The notes under the pieces are model-generated. The model was not told where the DNA came from and did no database searches. It saw only the letters and a program-made list of their open reading frames with translations. The position numbers were made by a program, and so were the translations under genes. DNA of 64,000 nucleotides from UBA2387 sp019454665 (GTDB lineage: Bacteria > Armatimonadota > Fimbriimonadia > Fimbriimonadales > Fimbriimonadaceae), in NCBI GenBank assembly GCA_045862995.1, contig BTVX01000006.1:90999-154998 (forward strand), in the 5' to 3' direction. Below, piece after piece: positions 15,489-24,172 of the stretch. The first letter of the stretch is position 1. Each line of letters begins with the position of its first letter.

Positions 15489-15513
15489 GGCGTCAGTTTA
15501 CTTCAGGCTCGAC

Positions 15514-16002
15514 TCAGCCCTCGGCGGTGGCCAAGATGTCATCGGAGACGAAGATCGGTGCGCCGCACCGGACGGCCAGCGCCACCGCATCGGAAGGCCG
15601 GGCGTCAATCTCCAGTTCGGCCCCGCCCTGCTCGAAGATCATTCGGGCGTAGAAGATGCCGTTCCAAAGGTCGTCTATGACGACGCGGGCCAATCGGCCG
15701 CCCAGACGTTCGACGACGGTGTTCAACAAGTCGTGAGTCATGGGGCGGTCCGCCCGGGCGCCATCCAGCGGAAGGCTGATGGCCGTCGCTTCGAACGGGC
15801 CGATGAGGATGGGCAACCTTCGCCCGCCCTCGCTCAACACGACGAACCGGGTGATCGAACCGTCGCTCTCGGCGGCGAACACGCCGTCAACGCGCACCTG
15901 CAACAAGTCGCCGCCGCGCACTTCGTAATCGCCCGCCAGGTCTTTCGGGAAGAAAGCCGGAGGCTCGCTCAGGTTTTCGGGGCCGTCGTGTTCTTCCGCC
16001 AT
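15514..16002 (-). CDS. DUF151 (bifunctional nuclease, BFN) family protein
   Basis: 162 residues matching the BFN/DUF151 family. Seen: LPILIGPFEATAISLPLDG, RPMTHDLLNTVVERLG, the YARMIFEQ strand, and DARPSDAVALAVRCGAPIFV near the C-terminus with its conserved PSDA. Members have nuclease activity in plants and are widespread in bacteria with unclear roles. The ATG at 16002 is preferred because TATCTT (16010-16015) lies seven bases before it. Confidence 0.85.
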   Translation of the reverse strand: MAEEHDGPENLSEPPAFFPKDLAGDYEVRGGDLLQVRVDGVFAAESDGSITRFVVLSEGGRRLPILIGPFEATAISLPLDGARADRPMTHDLLNTVVERLGGRLARVVIDDLWNGIFYARMIFEQGGAELEIDARPSDAVALAVRCGAPIFVSDDILATAEG

Positions 16003-16020
16003 GGAAACCAAGATACCGAA

Positions 16021-16467
16021 TCAGTGCCCGCGCGCCAAGAGGGCGTCCAGTTGCACGTTCGTGGCCCGGATGCGCGCACTCAGAATGCGGGCGATGTTCC
16101 TATAGACGACCATCGCGACCGAAGGGTTTGCATCGAGCAACCGGCGCAGGTCGGCGGCGGGAAGGCGGGCGACGCGCGTCTGTCCCACGCTGTTGACCGT
16201 CGCGGAGCGGGGCGCATCGTCCACGAGCGAAATCTCGCCCAACAGACTTCCTTCGCCCAACTCGGCGATCGTCTCGCCGGAAAACGACTTGATCTTGACG
16301 GAGCCCTCGAGCACGATGAACAGATCGGAGTTTCGGTCGAATTGCCGCACGATGGTGGCACCGCCTTCGAACACGAGTTCCTCGGCGGTTCGCCAAATGC
16401 TCTCGACGACGTCGTCAGGCAGGTCCTTGACGAGATAGCTGGAGAAGATGGCTTGTCGGATGTTCAT
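16021..16467 (-). CDS. cyclic-nucleotide-binding-domain protein without DNA-binding domain
   Basis: 148 residues forming one CAP-type cNMP-binding beta-roll (residues ~15-125). The phosphate-binding cassette reads LGEISLVDDAPRSATV near residue 80, with the conserved Gly-Glu and Arg. A C-terminal helix ends the protein and there is no helix-turn-helix, so it is not a transcription factor by itself. It may regulate a partner in response to cAMP or cGMP. CACAAT (16474-16479) lies six bases before the ATG. Confidence 0.85.
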   Translation of the reverse strand: MNIRQAIFSSYLVKDLPDDVVESIWRTAEELVFEGGATIVRQFDRNSDLFIVLEGSVKIKSFSGETIAELGEGSLLGEISLVDDAPRSATVNSVGQTRVARLPAADLRRLLDANPSVAMVVYRNIARILSARIRATNVQLDALLARGH

Positions 16468-16505
16468 CTGTCCATTGTGGCCCGAGAGCTCCGTCTCGGC
16501 GTTGA

Positions 16506-17594
16506 CTAGGAGGCCTTTGGCTGTCGTTTGCGGCGCAGGAATGCCAGAGCGCCCAGACCGACGACGGCGAGCGAGCTCGGCTCGGGAACGGTGGCGTCAA
16601 TCCACGCGGCATGCTGCGTCGCATCCACCAGAACCGACAGGTCGCCATAGCGGCCTTGCGTGCGCCACGCGTCGTCGGCGTAGACGGGGTTCTCGCCCCA
16701 GCTGGTCACACCGATGATCTGCCATTCGCCTTCGAGATTGGCAAACGTCGGTCCCCCGCTGTCTCCCTGACCGGTGCTGCCCTCCATCCAGACTTCCGGC
16801 AACTCCGCGTCGCCAAAGACGTCGCGGGCGGTGGGCAAACCGCCGAAGCCGGCCGCACTGGTTTGTCCCGTGGGCAAGAACGTGTCCGAAAGGTCAGAGT
16901 AGCTCTGGTTGTAGAGGGAAAACCCGGGATCGTTGGCCAACACGTTGGCCCGGTCGAGCGTGTTCCGGTTGGCGTTCGTGTTGTCGAAATCCGTGACCAA
17001 GATGCCGCCTTGGGGTCCGTTGCCGTTGAACGGAGTAGCGTACTGGCGGTCAATGCGGTTCATCATGGCCCGCTTGTTGCCGTCGCCGGGGTTCGAAGCG
17101 GCCGTTCCGTCGCCCCAGGCACCGTAGCCGACCGTTACGGAAGTGAGCCCGACGAAGTTGCCGGCAGAAGCGACGCGCGACGGCGTGACGCCCATGATCG
17201 GCGCATCCAGCCTGACGAGCGCGATGTCGGCACCTTGGGTCGGGCCAACGTTGGGGCTGCCGGCCCAAGAAGGATGGAAGAAGATCGAAGTGGAGCTGAA
17301 CGAGCTTTGGAGCGCTCCGATGTTGAACGTCCCCGTCACGCCTCCGGCTGTGCTGAAGTTGTGGCCCGCCGTAAGCACCCAGTTCGGGGCGATCAGCGTT
17401 CCGGTCGCCGAGAACGAATTGCCGCCCTCGGAATAGTCGAACGAGCCGACCGAGGCGAAAGGCGATTGTTGAGAGAGCCTCTGGTAGTGGGCATCGCTGA
17501 CGCCGAAGGACCCGTCGAGAGAGAGGATCGCGCTGGACGACCCTGCCATGCCGATAGACGCCGCCATCAAGGCGGCCAACTTGAGTGACTTCAT
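16506..17594 (-). CDS. trypsin-like serine protease with PEP-CTERM tail
   Basis: 362 residues: signal peptide (residues 1-22), S1 peptidase domain, PEP-CTERM anchor. The triad is His78 in LTAGHNF (Gly replaces the usual Ala), Asp123 in GADIALVRLD and Ser279 in GQGDSGGP. The tail reads TVPEPSS, a short hydrophobic helix, then RRKR. It should be exported and sorted by an exosortase, so it acts at the cell surface. An insertion of about 60 residues precedes the Ser motif. A TTGAAA-N18-GATACT promoter lies upstream. The substrate is unknown. Confidence 0.85.
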   Translation of the reverse strand: MKSLKLAALMAASIGMAGSSSAILSLDGSFGVSDAHYQRLSQQSPFASVGSFDYSEGGNSFSATGTLIAPNWVLTAGHNFSTAGGVTGTFNIGALQSSFSSTSIFFHPSWAGSPNVGPTQGADIALVRLDAPIMGVTPSRVASAGNFVGLTSVTVGYGAWGDGTAASNPGDGNKRAMMNRIDRQYATPFNGNGPQGGILVTDFDNTNANRNTLDRANVLANDPGFSLYNQSYSDLSDTFLPTGQTSAAGFGGLPTARDVFGDAELPEVWMEGSTGQGDSGGPTFANLEGEWQIIGVTSWGENPVYADDAWRTQGRYGDLSVLVDATQHAAWIDATVPEPSSLAVVGLGALAFLRRKRQPKAS

Positions 17595-17633
17595 AAGCAA
17601 CCAACCACGGGCGGGAACCAACCGCCCCCGCGA

Positions 17634-17663
17634 AGTATCGCACGGTCTATCGGCGAGTTTCAA
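17634..17663 (-). promoter_or_regulatory. promoter of the PEP-CTERM protease gene
   Basis: TTGAAA (17658-17663), 18-base spacer, GATACT (17634-17639), reading leftward, with a leader of about 35 bases. It begins right after the stop of the propeller gene. Confidence 0.5.
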
Positions 17664-17672
17664 GCACCTTCG

Positions 17673-18962
17673 CTAACTTTGCGGACTGAACGAGACGCTC
17701 GAGTAGTTCTTCTTGCCGTCGGAGACCCGCTTGGGTTCGCCGCCGGTGCGCGCGATCGTGTAGATCGAACGCGCTCCGTCTCGCATCAGGAACACGATTG
17801 TGTTGCCGTCGGGATGCCACGAGGGCGATGACACCGGGCCCTGGAGCAGACCTGTGCCCGATGCGCCCGACGCTTCGGCGAGATCCATCAGAATCAGGCC
17901 GCCCGGGGCGAAGAGGCCGTTCTCGTCGGTCGTGCCCAAAACGGCGGCGATCCGGGTGCCATCGGGTGACACGGCCGGCTCGCGAAAGATCGTCTGGTCG
18001 TCCGGAGTGGCGGCCATGACGACCATGCCGGGAGCCGAAGGCGAGAAGCGATTGGGCGTTTTGGTGGGATCGTCGGGGTCCACGAAGCCGACCACGTTTC
18101 GGAACGGTCGCACGATCTCGCCCTTCTCGTTGACGAACGCCTCGGGCGGGTTGGCCGGATCGGGGAAGTCGAATCCCTCGACGCTGAACACGATGGCGCC
18201 TGTCTTGGGGTTCACATCGAAATCCACACGTTCGCCGGCGATGATGGCGTGCGGCAGCGAGTAATAGCCCACCTGCTCGGGTGTGGCGTCTTCTGGGATG
18301 ACCTGACTCTGGACAATGAGCACCTGGCCACCTTCGGCGCGTTGCATGACGGCGGCGATCCAGCGGCGATCCTTGCCCCACTTGGCAGCCTTGAACGATT
18401 GGCCGAACCGCTCGTAAAGCTGGTCGAACTGACCGACCGAGCCGCCATCCTCGCTTCTGCCGACTTCGCGGCCCATGGGTGGCAGCAGTTGGCGCGTGCT
18501 GCCCTCCTTCGGGTCGAACTGCAAGACCCGGCCTCCGGCGGTGATCAGGCCCAAATCTTCGCTTCCGGTCAGCTCGGTCGTTCCAAAAAAGGGGGTGCCC
18601 TTGCTGCGCGAATCGAGCGTCCGGCGGCGCACTTCGTCGCGCGCCAGATTCCACCGAAAGATGTGGAACGTGTCGTCCTCGCGATCGGCCACGAAGAACA
18701 CGCGGTCGCCCTTCTTGTTCCACACGGCGTCGCGCTCTTGGAACTTGGGCTGGTAGCCCGGCGATCGGCGTTCGTTGCCGTCGGCATCGAACACCACGGC
18801 CTGCGATCCTTCGTCGGTCTCTTCGACGGCGACGATCCAACCCGGAGTCGCGATCGTGCCGGGGTCGAAGTCGCTGACCTTTTGGATCATGTTGTAGCCG
18901 ATGAACAGCGCGCCGAAGAGGACGACGGCGATCGCGGAGCGGATGGCGAGTTTCTTGTTCAT
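17673..18962 (-). CDS. membrane-anchored beta-propeller (TolB/PD40-like) protein
   Basis: 429 residues. One N-terminal membrane helix (about residues 8-26) anchors a propeller built of repeats with DxDGNE, NKKGDRVFFVAD, SPDGTRIAAVLG and HPDGNTIVFLMRDG motifs, typical of TolB/PD40 blades. The body should sit in the periplasm. The ATG overlaps the fmt stop (ATGA), making it the third gene of def-fmt-propeller. The partnership with formyl-methionine genes is probably positional only. Function unknown. Confidence 0.75.
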   Translation of the reverse strand: MNKKLAIRSAIAVVLFGALFIGYNMIQKVSDFDPGTIATPGWIVAVEETDEGSQAVVFDADGNERRSPGYQPKFQERDAVWNKKGDRVFFVADREDDTFHIFRWNLARDEVRRRTLDSRSKGTPFFGTTELTGSEDLGLITAGGRVLQFDPKEGSTRQLLPPMGREVGRSEDGGSVGQFDQLYERFGQSFKAAKWGKDRRWIAAVMQRAEGGQVLIVQSQVIPEDATPEQVGYYSLPHAIIAGERVDFDVNPKTGAIVFSVEGFDFPDPANPPEAFVNEKGEIVRPFRNVVGFVDPDDPTKTPNRFSPSAPGMVVMAATPDDQTIFREPAVSPDGTRIAAVLGTTDENGLFAPGGLILMDLAEASGASGTGLLQGPVSSPSWHPDGNTIVFLMRDGARSIYTIARTGGEPKRVSDGKKNYSSVSFSPQS

Positions 18963-19888
18963 GCGGTGCGCTCGTGTGGAACCAGAGTCATACCCCGCGC
19001 CAAGCGGGCTCCGTTGGCGAAATCCCTTCCGGACATGCGCTTTTTGCCCTCGGGTTGCACGGTTCGCAACTCCAAAGAGCCCGAAGCGCATGCGAGAAGA
19101 GGAACGGGATCGAGGGCGAGCAAGGTTCCCGCCGTGCCGCTCGCGGGGTTCAAACGGGCTTCGGAAAGCCGGACGTGGCCAACCACCGTCTCCAAGAACG
19201 CCCCCGGGCCGGGGGTGAATGCGCGGAAACGATCGTATTCCCTTGGTGCGGGGTTGAGGACGACTATTCGGGCCTCCTCCTTGGCGATCTTCGGGGCGTA
19301 GGTGGCCTGTTCGTGGTCTTGCGGAACACGTGGATAGTCGCCGGCGGCGATGCGCGGCATCCAGGCTTCGGCGAGGTCGGCGGCCAATTCGGCCAAGCGA
19401 ACGAAGAGTTCGCCCGCCGTCTCGTCGGGGCCGATGGGCGTGGCGACGGTCGCAATCGCGTCTCCGGTGTCCATGCCCTTGTCCATCTGCATCAACGTGA
19501 CGCCCGTCTCGGATTCGCCCTCGAAGATGGCGCGTTGGATCGGCGCCGCGCCACGGTACTTGGGGAGCAAGGACCCGTGCAGGTTGATGCCACCCCGTTT
19601 GGCCGCGTTCAGCAGCCGCTCCGGCATGATCTGGCCGTACGCTGCGACCACCAGAGCATCGGCCTCGAGCGCGGCGACATGCTCGATGAAGCCCGGCTCG
19701 CGGCACCGCTCGGGGGTCTCGCACGGCAGGGCCAATTCGGCGGCCGCAGCCTTGACCGGCGAGGGATGGAGTTGCATCTTGCGCCCCGAGGGGCGATCGG
19801 GCTGCGCCACGACCAGCGAGACGTGCGGCGCCAGGCGGCGCAATGCCGGCACCGCGAAGTCGGCCGTCCCGAAGAAGACCAGTTTCAT
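18959..19888 (-). CDS. fmt: methionyl-tRNA formyltransferase
   Basis: The 309-residue enzyme formylates initiator Met-tRNA with 10-formyl-tetrahydrofolate. The catalytic residues are Asn102 and His104 in INLHGSLLPKYRGAAP, plus Asp140 in MDKGMDTGD. The C-terminal tRNA-binding domain is present. Its start overlaps the def stop by four bases and its stop overlaps the propeller start. A complete, ordinary member of the family. Confidence 0.95.
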   Translation of the reverse strand: MKLVFFGTADFAVPALRRLAPHVSLVVAQPDRPSGRKMQLHPSPVKAAAAELALPCETPERCREPGFIEHVAALEADALVVAAYGQIMPERLLNAAKRGGINLHGSLLPKYRGAAPIQRAIFEGESETGVTLMQMDKGMDTGDAIATVATPIGPDETAGELFVRLAELAADLAEAWMPRIAAGDYPRVPQDHEQATYAPKIAKEEARIVVLNPAPREYDRFRAFTPGPGAFLETVVGHVRLSEARLNPASGTAGTLLALDPVPLLACASGSLELRTVQPEGKKRMSGRDFANGARLARGMTLVPHERTA

Positions 19889-20415
19889 TCGTCGTCTTCG
19901 CCGTTCGGGTCTTGCCAGAACAGCGTGGTGGGATCCACCTTGTCAATGAACAGAATGCCGTCGAGGTGGTCCACTTCGTGTTGGATGACTCGGGCGGGGA
20001 GGCCTTCCATTTCGTATTCGACGCCCCGTCCGTTGCGGTCGTAAGCGCGCACGACCACGCGCTTGGCCCGCTTGACGTCGCCATACAGGCCGGGGATCGA
20101 GAGGCAGCCCTCCTGGCCGATCTGCTCGCCCGTGGCTTCGACGATCTCGGGGTTGATGAGCGGAATCGCCTTCGACCCGCCGGGCGCGATGATGACGATG
20201 CGCTCGAGAACGCCGATTTGCGGGGCGGCGAGTCCCTGACCGTTGGCGGCCTTCATGATGCGCACCATGTCGTTGATCAGGTGCTGGTGCCGCTTCGCGA
20301 CCTTGGTCACCGGCTTGGCTGTCAGCCGGAGGACGGGGTCAGGCACTTTGTAGACCGGCCGCTCCGCATCGCGGACGTACAGCGGCTTGTACTCTTCAGG
20401 CACAACGACGTCCAT
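19885..20415 (-). CDS. def: peptide deformylase
   Basis: The 176-residue metalloenzyme removes the formyl group from nascent proteins. All three motifs are intact: GQGLAAPQ (59-66), EGCLS with metal ligand Cys104, and QHEVDH with His146, Glu147 and His150. It is the first gene of the def-fmt unit. CATAAT (20424-20429) lies eight bases before the ATG with no Shine-Dalgarno sequence, suggesting a leaderless operon mRNA. The C-terminus has a short acidic tail. Confidence 0.95.
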   Translation of the reverse strand: MDVVVPEEYKPLYVRDAERPVYKVPDPVLRLTAKPVTKVAKRHQHLINDMVRIMKAANGQGLAAPQIGVLERIVIIAPGGSKAIPLINPEIVEATGEQIGQEGCLSIPGLYGDVKRAKRVVVRAYDRNGRGVEYEMEGLPARVIQHEVDHLDGILFIDKVDPTTLFWQDPNGEDDE

Positions 20416-20424
20416 TCGGGGAGA

Positions 20425-21099
20425 TTATGGCAGAGGGGCTGGTTCCGACCCTGGCTCCCTGTCTGCCGCGCCGGGCGGCATGTACTGGCTCGGCCGCCGG
20501 ATGACCGAGCCGTCGGGGCGGCTCAGGGCCTCGGGCAGTAGACACCCTTGGAGCATATGGAGACTGAGCCCCTGCTTCTCAACCAAGAACCCCTCCGAGG
20601 CCAGTCCAAGAATCTCCTTGCAGTGTTTCCGTGTCTTGACTTGGACGTTGACGACTCTAAGGCCCGGCCTGGCCTGAAGGGCGAGCCGCACCGCTCCTGT
20701 GAGATCGGAGTCCGTGGTGAACACGTATGCTGCGTCAATCAGCCCGGCGACCACATCGTGCACCAGATGGGCTCCCAAGTTGACGTCGGTCTCCTTCTCC
20801 TCCTTTGCGAGGTAGACCCCACGGCAGAGTTTGCACTTGCGTTGGGTGCTCTTGAACCGGCCCATGACGACTCTCACTCCTTCCAACTCCAGCGCTGAGA
20901 CATACGCCATATGCCGGGAGTCCTGATCGGGGTCGGCGCCACGAAGTGCCGTGAAGAACTTGGTCAAGACGGGCTGTTCGATTCGAACGATGCGCGATGC
21001 GACCGCTTTGTAGGAGAGCCACTTGAGATGGTTCTGGCCACTCTCACAGATGGCCCCGTACATGTTGAACCCGTCAATGTACAACCCGGCACGCTTCAT
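20425..21099 (-). CDS. NYN-domain (LabA/DUF88-like) predicted RNase
   Basis: 224 residues. The NYN fold of PIN-like nucleases is clear: YIDGFNMYGA with Asp9, EKETDVNLGAH with Asp105, and FTTDSDL with Asp130 and Asp132, which together would form the acidic metal site. A CxxC pair (Cys89, Cys92) in an insert just before the second Asp may bind zinc. The C-terminal ~45 residues are Pro-rich. The role of single NYN proteins is mostly unknown; RNA processing or defence are possible. The gene has its own consensus promoter and a leader with two hairpins, and looks less GC-rich than its neighbours, suggesting acquisition. Confidence 0.8.
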   Translation of the reverse strand: MKRAGLYIDGFNMYGAICESGQNHLKWLSYKAVASRIVRIEQPVLTKFFTALRGADPDQDSRHMAYVSALELEGVRVVMGRFKSTQRKCKLCRGVYLAKEEKETDVNLGAHLVHDVVAGLIDAAYVFTTDSDLTGAVRLALQARPGLRVVNVQVKTRKHCKEILGLASEGFLVEKQGLSLHMLQGCLLPEALSRPDGSVIRRPSQYMPPGAADREPGSEPAPLP

Positions 21100-21108
21100 A
21101 AAGCAAAT

Positions 21109-21154
21109 CCCGCGGGAACTTGCCCGCGGGGGGGCTCACACGTTACCGCGTGAG
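21109..21154 (-). promoter_or_regulatory. two hairpins in the 5' leader of the NYN gene
   Basis: Distal stem CTCACACG/CGCGTGAG (21135-21142 with 21147-21154, one mismatch). Proximal stem CCCGCGGG/CCCGCGGG (21109-21116 with 21123-21130, perfect). The proximal one ends nine bases before the ATG, and no Shine-Dalgarno sequence is visible. They could control translation or be bound by the product. Confidence 0.5.
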
Positions 21155-21167
21155 TGGGGTTGCCCAT

Positions 21168-21195
21168 AGTATACAGGCTCTACAGCAAACGTCAA
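21168..21195 (-). promoter_or_regulatory. consensus promoter of the NYN gene
   Basis: TTGACG (21190-21195), 16-base spacer, TATACT (21168-21173), reading leftward. Predicted transcript start near 21161, giving a ~60-base leader that contains both hairpins. Confidence 0.65.
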
Positions 21196-21222
21196 CCCTT
21201 CGGACGTCGTTCGACCCAAAAA

Positions 21223-21762
21223 CTACCGCGACGCGACCGTCTTGGTCGGCGTCTCGTTCAGGCCCGCTGCGTCCAGAACCTCGAGCAGCGTGGAGTTCGG
21301 GTGCGAGCCGCGCAGCTTGGCCACCACGTTGCCTTCTCGGTCAATGATCACCGCCGACGGATAGCTGACGACATCGAAGAACGTGTGGCCCTCGCCGTTG
21401 TGGTCTAGATAGAACGGCAAATCGTACGGCTGGTCCTCCACGAACGCCTTGACCTTCGCGGGGTCCTCGTTGCTGATCATCATCACCTCGAGGCCCTGAT
21501 CGCGATGCGAGCGGTACAACTCGTCCAGCGCCGGCATCCCGCCGACGCAGTAGGTGCACCACGTCGCCCAAAACTCGACGAGCACCACCTTGCCCTTGAG
21601 CGAGGACAGGCTCTTGAGCTCGCCATCCATGCCCTTCACTTCAAAGACCGGGGCCTTGGTCCGAGGGGCGGTGCGCAAGGCCTCGACCGGGTCCTCGGCC
21701 TTGCACCCCGCCAAGACGGCCAACACCGGCACCAAGAGACAGCAACGCAGAAGACGGGTCAT
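21223..21762 (-). CDS. TlpA-like thioredoxin-fold lipoprotein
   Basis: 179 residues. A lipoprotein signal ends in LAGC (Cys20). A thioredoxin fold of the TlpA/ResA class follows, with active site WCTYC (Cys69, Cys72). A later YPSAVIID segment has the cis-proline-type position. Such proteins reduce disulfides in the periplasm, often for cytochrome c maturation, which would suit the multihaem genes at 31.5-33.6 kb, although they are not adjacent. TACAAT (21771-21776) lies eight bases before the ATG. It points away from the capsid module. Confidence 0.88.
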   Translation of the reverse strand: MTRLLRCCLLVPVLAVLAGCKAEDPVEALRTAPRTKAPVFEVKGMDGELKSLSSLKGKVVLVEFWATWCTYCVGGMPALDELYRSHRDQGLEVMMISNEDPAKVKAFVEDQPYDLPFYLDHNGEGHTFFDVVSYPSAVIIDREGNVVAKLRGSHPNSTLLEVLDAAGLNETPTKTVASR

Positions 21763-21860
21763 GACCCGGAATTGTAGCCGACCCTCGCGAAAAGCGCTCC
21801 AAGAGCAGGACGGCAACGGACGGGCGGTTGACAAAATGTAGACATGCGTCTGTGCCTCTG

Positions 21861-22733
21861 ATGATGAACGCACCGATGCACGCGCCCGCCGAGGGGCGCA
21901 CCAAAGCGCTGAGGCGACGGGCGGCGGCGCTTGGCCCCGGCTACCGGGGCCTCCGGCGGCACGCCCCGAACGAGGAACTCGCCAGCCTGGCCCGCGAACT
22001 CGAATCCGCAGGCGAAACCGTTCCCCGCTATCTGATCGCCCCGACCCGATGGGTGGATCGGCGATCCAAGCTCTTCGAGGCCGCCGAATACCCCGACAAA
22101 GGGGTCACGGTCTCGCCGGAGGACTTGGAGCGCATCGCCGCCAACTTCGACCTGCCCGTGCCCGTGATGATCGAGCACGCCCAATCTCCGTTCGAGATCG
22201 GCTACCTGACGCAGGTGGAGGCTCTCGGCGACGAGCTGTTCGGCACCATCGCCCTGAGCGCCGAAGCCGATGCCCTCGTCGAGCGATCCGACGCGCGGCG
22301 GCTGTCCATCGCCCTCGACCAAGGTCTCGACCGCATTCGCGAGGTGAGCATCGTGCGGCATCCCCGCGTGCCTACGGCCCAGATGTTCGCGTTCTCGGTG
22401 GACTTGCCCGAGGCCGAGCCTCGGCCTGCCGCCGTTTCGTTCGCGACGTTCGTCCGCGAAGGTCGGATCACGCCGGCGCAGGCTCGGTTGGCCGAGTCGC
22501 TGGCCCAAAGCGCGGGGCCGGTCGGGATCGCCGGCGAGATTCACCCGCTGAGCGAGTGGCTGACGCGACTGTTCGCGATGCAGCCCGTCGCCGCGATCTT
22601 CCACGAACACGCGACCGCAGCCGCCGCCGAAGACGCCTCCAACCACCTGCTGATGCCCGAGGAAGCCGCGTTCTACCGCAAGCACTTCCCCGACATCAGC
22701 CTCGACGCCATCGCCGCAAGGAAGACCCGCTAA
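21861..22733 (+). CDS. phage prohead protease/scaffold (Mu gpI-like)
   Basis: 290 residues, first gene of the capsid module. Residues ~50-190 match the layout of Mu gpI-type and related prohead proteases: a RYLIAPTRWV entry strand, a TVSPEDLERIAANFD helix, an MIEHAQSP segment with a candidate catalytic His, and RRLSIALDQGLDRIREVSIV with a candidate Ser. The C-terminal third is Ala-rich and acidic, as in the scaffold half of such fusions, ending with YRKHFPDISLD. A TTGACA at 21828-21833 lies upstream but has no good -10. It starts 98 bases from the divergent TlpA gene, with no integrase or terminase before it. Confidence 0.7.
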   Translation: MMNAPMHAPAEGRTKALRRRAAALGPGYRGLRRHAPNEELASLARELESAGETVPRYLIAPTRWVDRRSKLFEAAEYPDKGVTVSPEDLERIAANFDLPVPVMIEHAQSPFEIGYLTQVEALGDELFGTIALSAEADALVERSDARRLSIALDQGLDRIREVSIVRHPRVPTAQMFAFSVDLPEAEPRPAAVSFATFVREGRITPAQARLAESLAQSAGPVGIAGEIHPLSEWLTRLFAMQPVAAIFHEHATAAAAEDASNHLLMPEEAAFYRKHFPDISLDAIAARKTR

Positions 22734-22736
22734 CCC

Positions 22737-23174
22737 ATGGCCGCACTCAGCACCGCCTACGAGGCTTACGAAAAGCCCGGACTCGTCGTCAACTACCTGC
22801 TCGCCGCCGCCCAAGTGTTCAAGGGCGCGCTGGTCGGCGTGAACTCCAGCGGCTTTCTGCTGCCCATGTCGCACGCCACGGCCAGCCTCAAGTTCGTCGG
22901 CGTGGCCGGGGAGTCTGTGAACAACGGCGGCTCGGCCGGCGACGCCGCCGCGAACGTGGCCAAGAGCGGCTCGTTCGTGTTCAAGGCCGCCTCGGGGTTC
23001 ACGCCCGCCCAGGCCGACATCGGCAAGGAGGTCTACGCCAACACCGACTGGGAGGTTCAAATCTCGACCAGCGGCTTGACCACCCAGTACAAGGTCGGCA
23101 CGATCGTCGCCTTGGAGACCACTTCGACCGGCGCCGCAGGCGTCCGCATCCGCATTGACGAGTACGTCGTCTGA
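22737..23174 (+). CDS. probable capsid decoration/cement protein
   Basis: 145 residues, three bases after the protease gene. Small, Gly/Ala/Ser/Val-rich and predicted all-beta, with VGVNSSGFLLPM and SVNNGGSAGD turns and a final VRIRIDEYVV strand. Size, composition and position between protease and major capsid genes fit the head-decoration (cement) proteins of Mu- and lambda-like phages. The identification is by gene order and character, since no diagnostic motif is visible. Confidence 0.55.
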   Translation: MAALSTAYEAYEKPGLVVNYLLAAAQVFKGALVGVNSSGFLLPMSHATASLKFVGVAGESVNNGGSAGDAAANVAKSGSFVFKAASGFTPAQADIGKEVYANTDWEVQISTSGLTTQYKVGTIVALETTSTGAAGVRIRIDEYVV

Positions 23175-23182
23175 CCGCAACT

Positions 23183-24118
23183 ATGGCACTCACCAAATCC
23201 GACATTCCCGATCTCTTGCTGCCCGGCCTGAAGGCCGAGTTCGCCCTGGCCTACCGCAACCAACTCGACCAAAGCGTGGCCGAAAAGGTCGCCACGGTCA
23301 TCAACACCACGCAGCCGATCCAGAAGTACGGTTGGCTCGGCACCGTCCCGCCCATGCGCGAGTTCGTGGACGAGCGGCGTCCCTCGGGTCTGACCGCGAA
23401 CGCCGTTTCCATCGAGGACAAGGTGTTCGAGTCGAGCATCTCGGTGGATCGGCGCGCGATCGAGGACGATCAACTCGACCTGATCAAGCTGCGCATCCGC
23501 GACCTGGCCACCCGGGTCGCCGCCCACCGCCATCAAATCGTGGTCGAGGCGTTGGCGCAGGGGTTCTCCGAGACCGGCTACGACGGCGTGTCGTTCTTCA
23601 ACACGGCGCACCCGGCGGCGACGGGCACCGCGTCCAACCGCACGACCGACCCGCTCAGCGCCGCCGCGCTCGCCGGGGCCATCTCGACGATGATGATGGT
23701 GCCCGACGACCAGGGGACGCCGCTGGGCGTCGTGCCGGACACGCTGCTGGTCGGGCCCAAGCTCATGTGGACGGCCCACGAACTGGCGGACAGCCCGGTG
23801 GTCGTGTACAAAGGCAACGACGACGACACCGCCGCTTCCACGCCCTACGCGAACGCCCTGCACGGCAAGCTGAAGGTGGTCGTGAGCCCGTTCCTGAGCG
23901 GGGCCTCCGACGACTACTGGTTCCTGCTCGACACGTCGCGCCCGATCAAGGGTTTGATCCTGCAGCAGCGCAGCGATGTGCCCGTCGAGTTCAGCGCATT
24001 GGAGTCGGCCTCCGGCTCCGAGTCGGCTTGGATGCGGGACCGGTATTTCTACGGGGTCCGCGCTCGCTACAACGTGGGCTACGGGCTCTGGCAGACCGCT
24101 TTCGGCGCAATCCTCTGA
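23183..24118 (+). CDS. Mu gpT-like major capsid protein
   Basis: 311 residues. Resembles the Mu major head subunit family: an N-terminal helix-rich arm, YGWLGTVPPMREFVDERRP, a long helix with DRRAIEDDQLDLIKLRIRDLA, FFNTAHPA in the middle and a WFLLDTSRPIKGLILQQR strand near the C-terminus, all features of HK97-fold gpT proteins. The reading frame is intact and length is normal. It lies nine bases after the decoration gene and is followed by a strong hairpin at 24127-24151, a common arrangement after capsid genes. Confidence 0.75.
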   Translation: MALTKSDIPDLLLPGLKAEFALAYRNQLDQSVAEKVATVINTTQPIQKYGWLGTVPPMREFVDERRPSGLTANAVSIEDKVFESSISVDRRAIEDDQLDLIKLRIRDLATRVAAHRHQIVVEALAQGFSETGYDGVSFFNTAHPAATGTASNRTTDPLSAAALAGAISTMMMVPDDQGTPLGVVPDTLLVGPKLMWTAHELADSPVVVYKGNDDDTAASTPYANALHGKLKVVVSPFLSGASDDYWFLLDTSRPIKGLILQQRSDVPVEFSALESASGSESAWMRDRYFYGVRARYNVGYGLWQTAFGAIL

Positions 24119-24126
24119 CCTCTCTT

Positions 24127-24151
24127 GCGGGTCGCCTGTCGGGCGACCCGC
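24127..24151 (+). terminator. strong hairpin after the major capsid gene
   Basis: A perfect 10-bp stem (24127-24136 with 24142-24151, 5-base loop), 8 bases past the capsid stop and 9 bases before the next AAGGAG. No T-tract follows. It may set expression of capsid above the downstream genes. Confidence 0.5.
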
Positions 24152-24172
24152 CCGACCCCCAAGGAGAAGACT

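Noticed and set aside
21828..21833. TTGACA as promoter of the capsid module
   Set aside because: No acceptable -10 at 16-18 bases, so it is not listed as a promoter.
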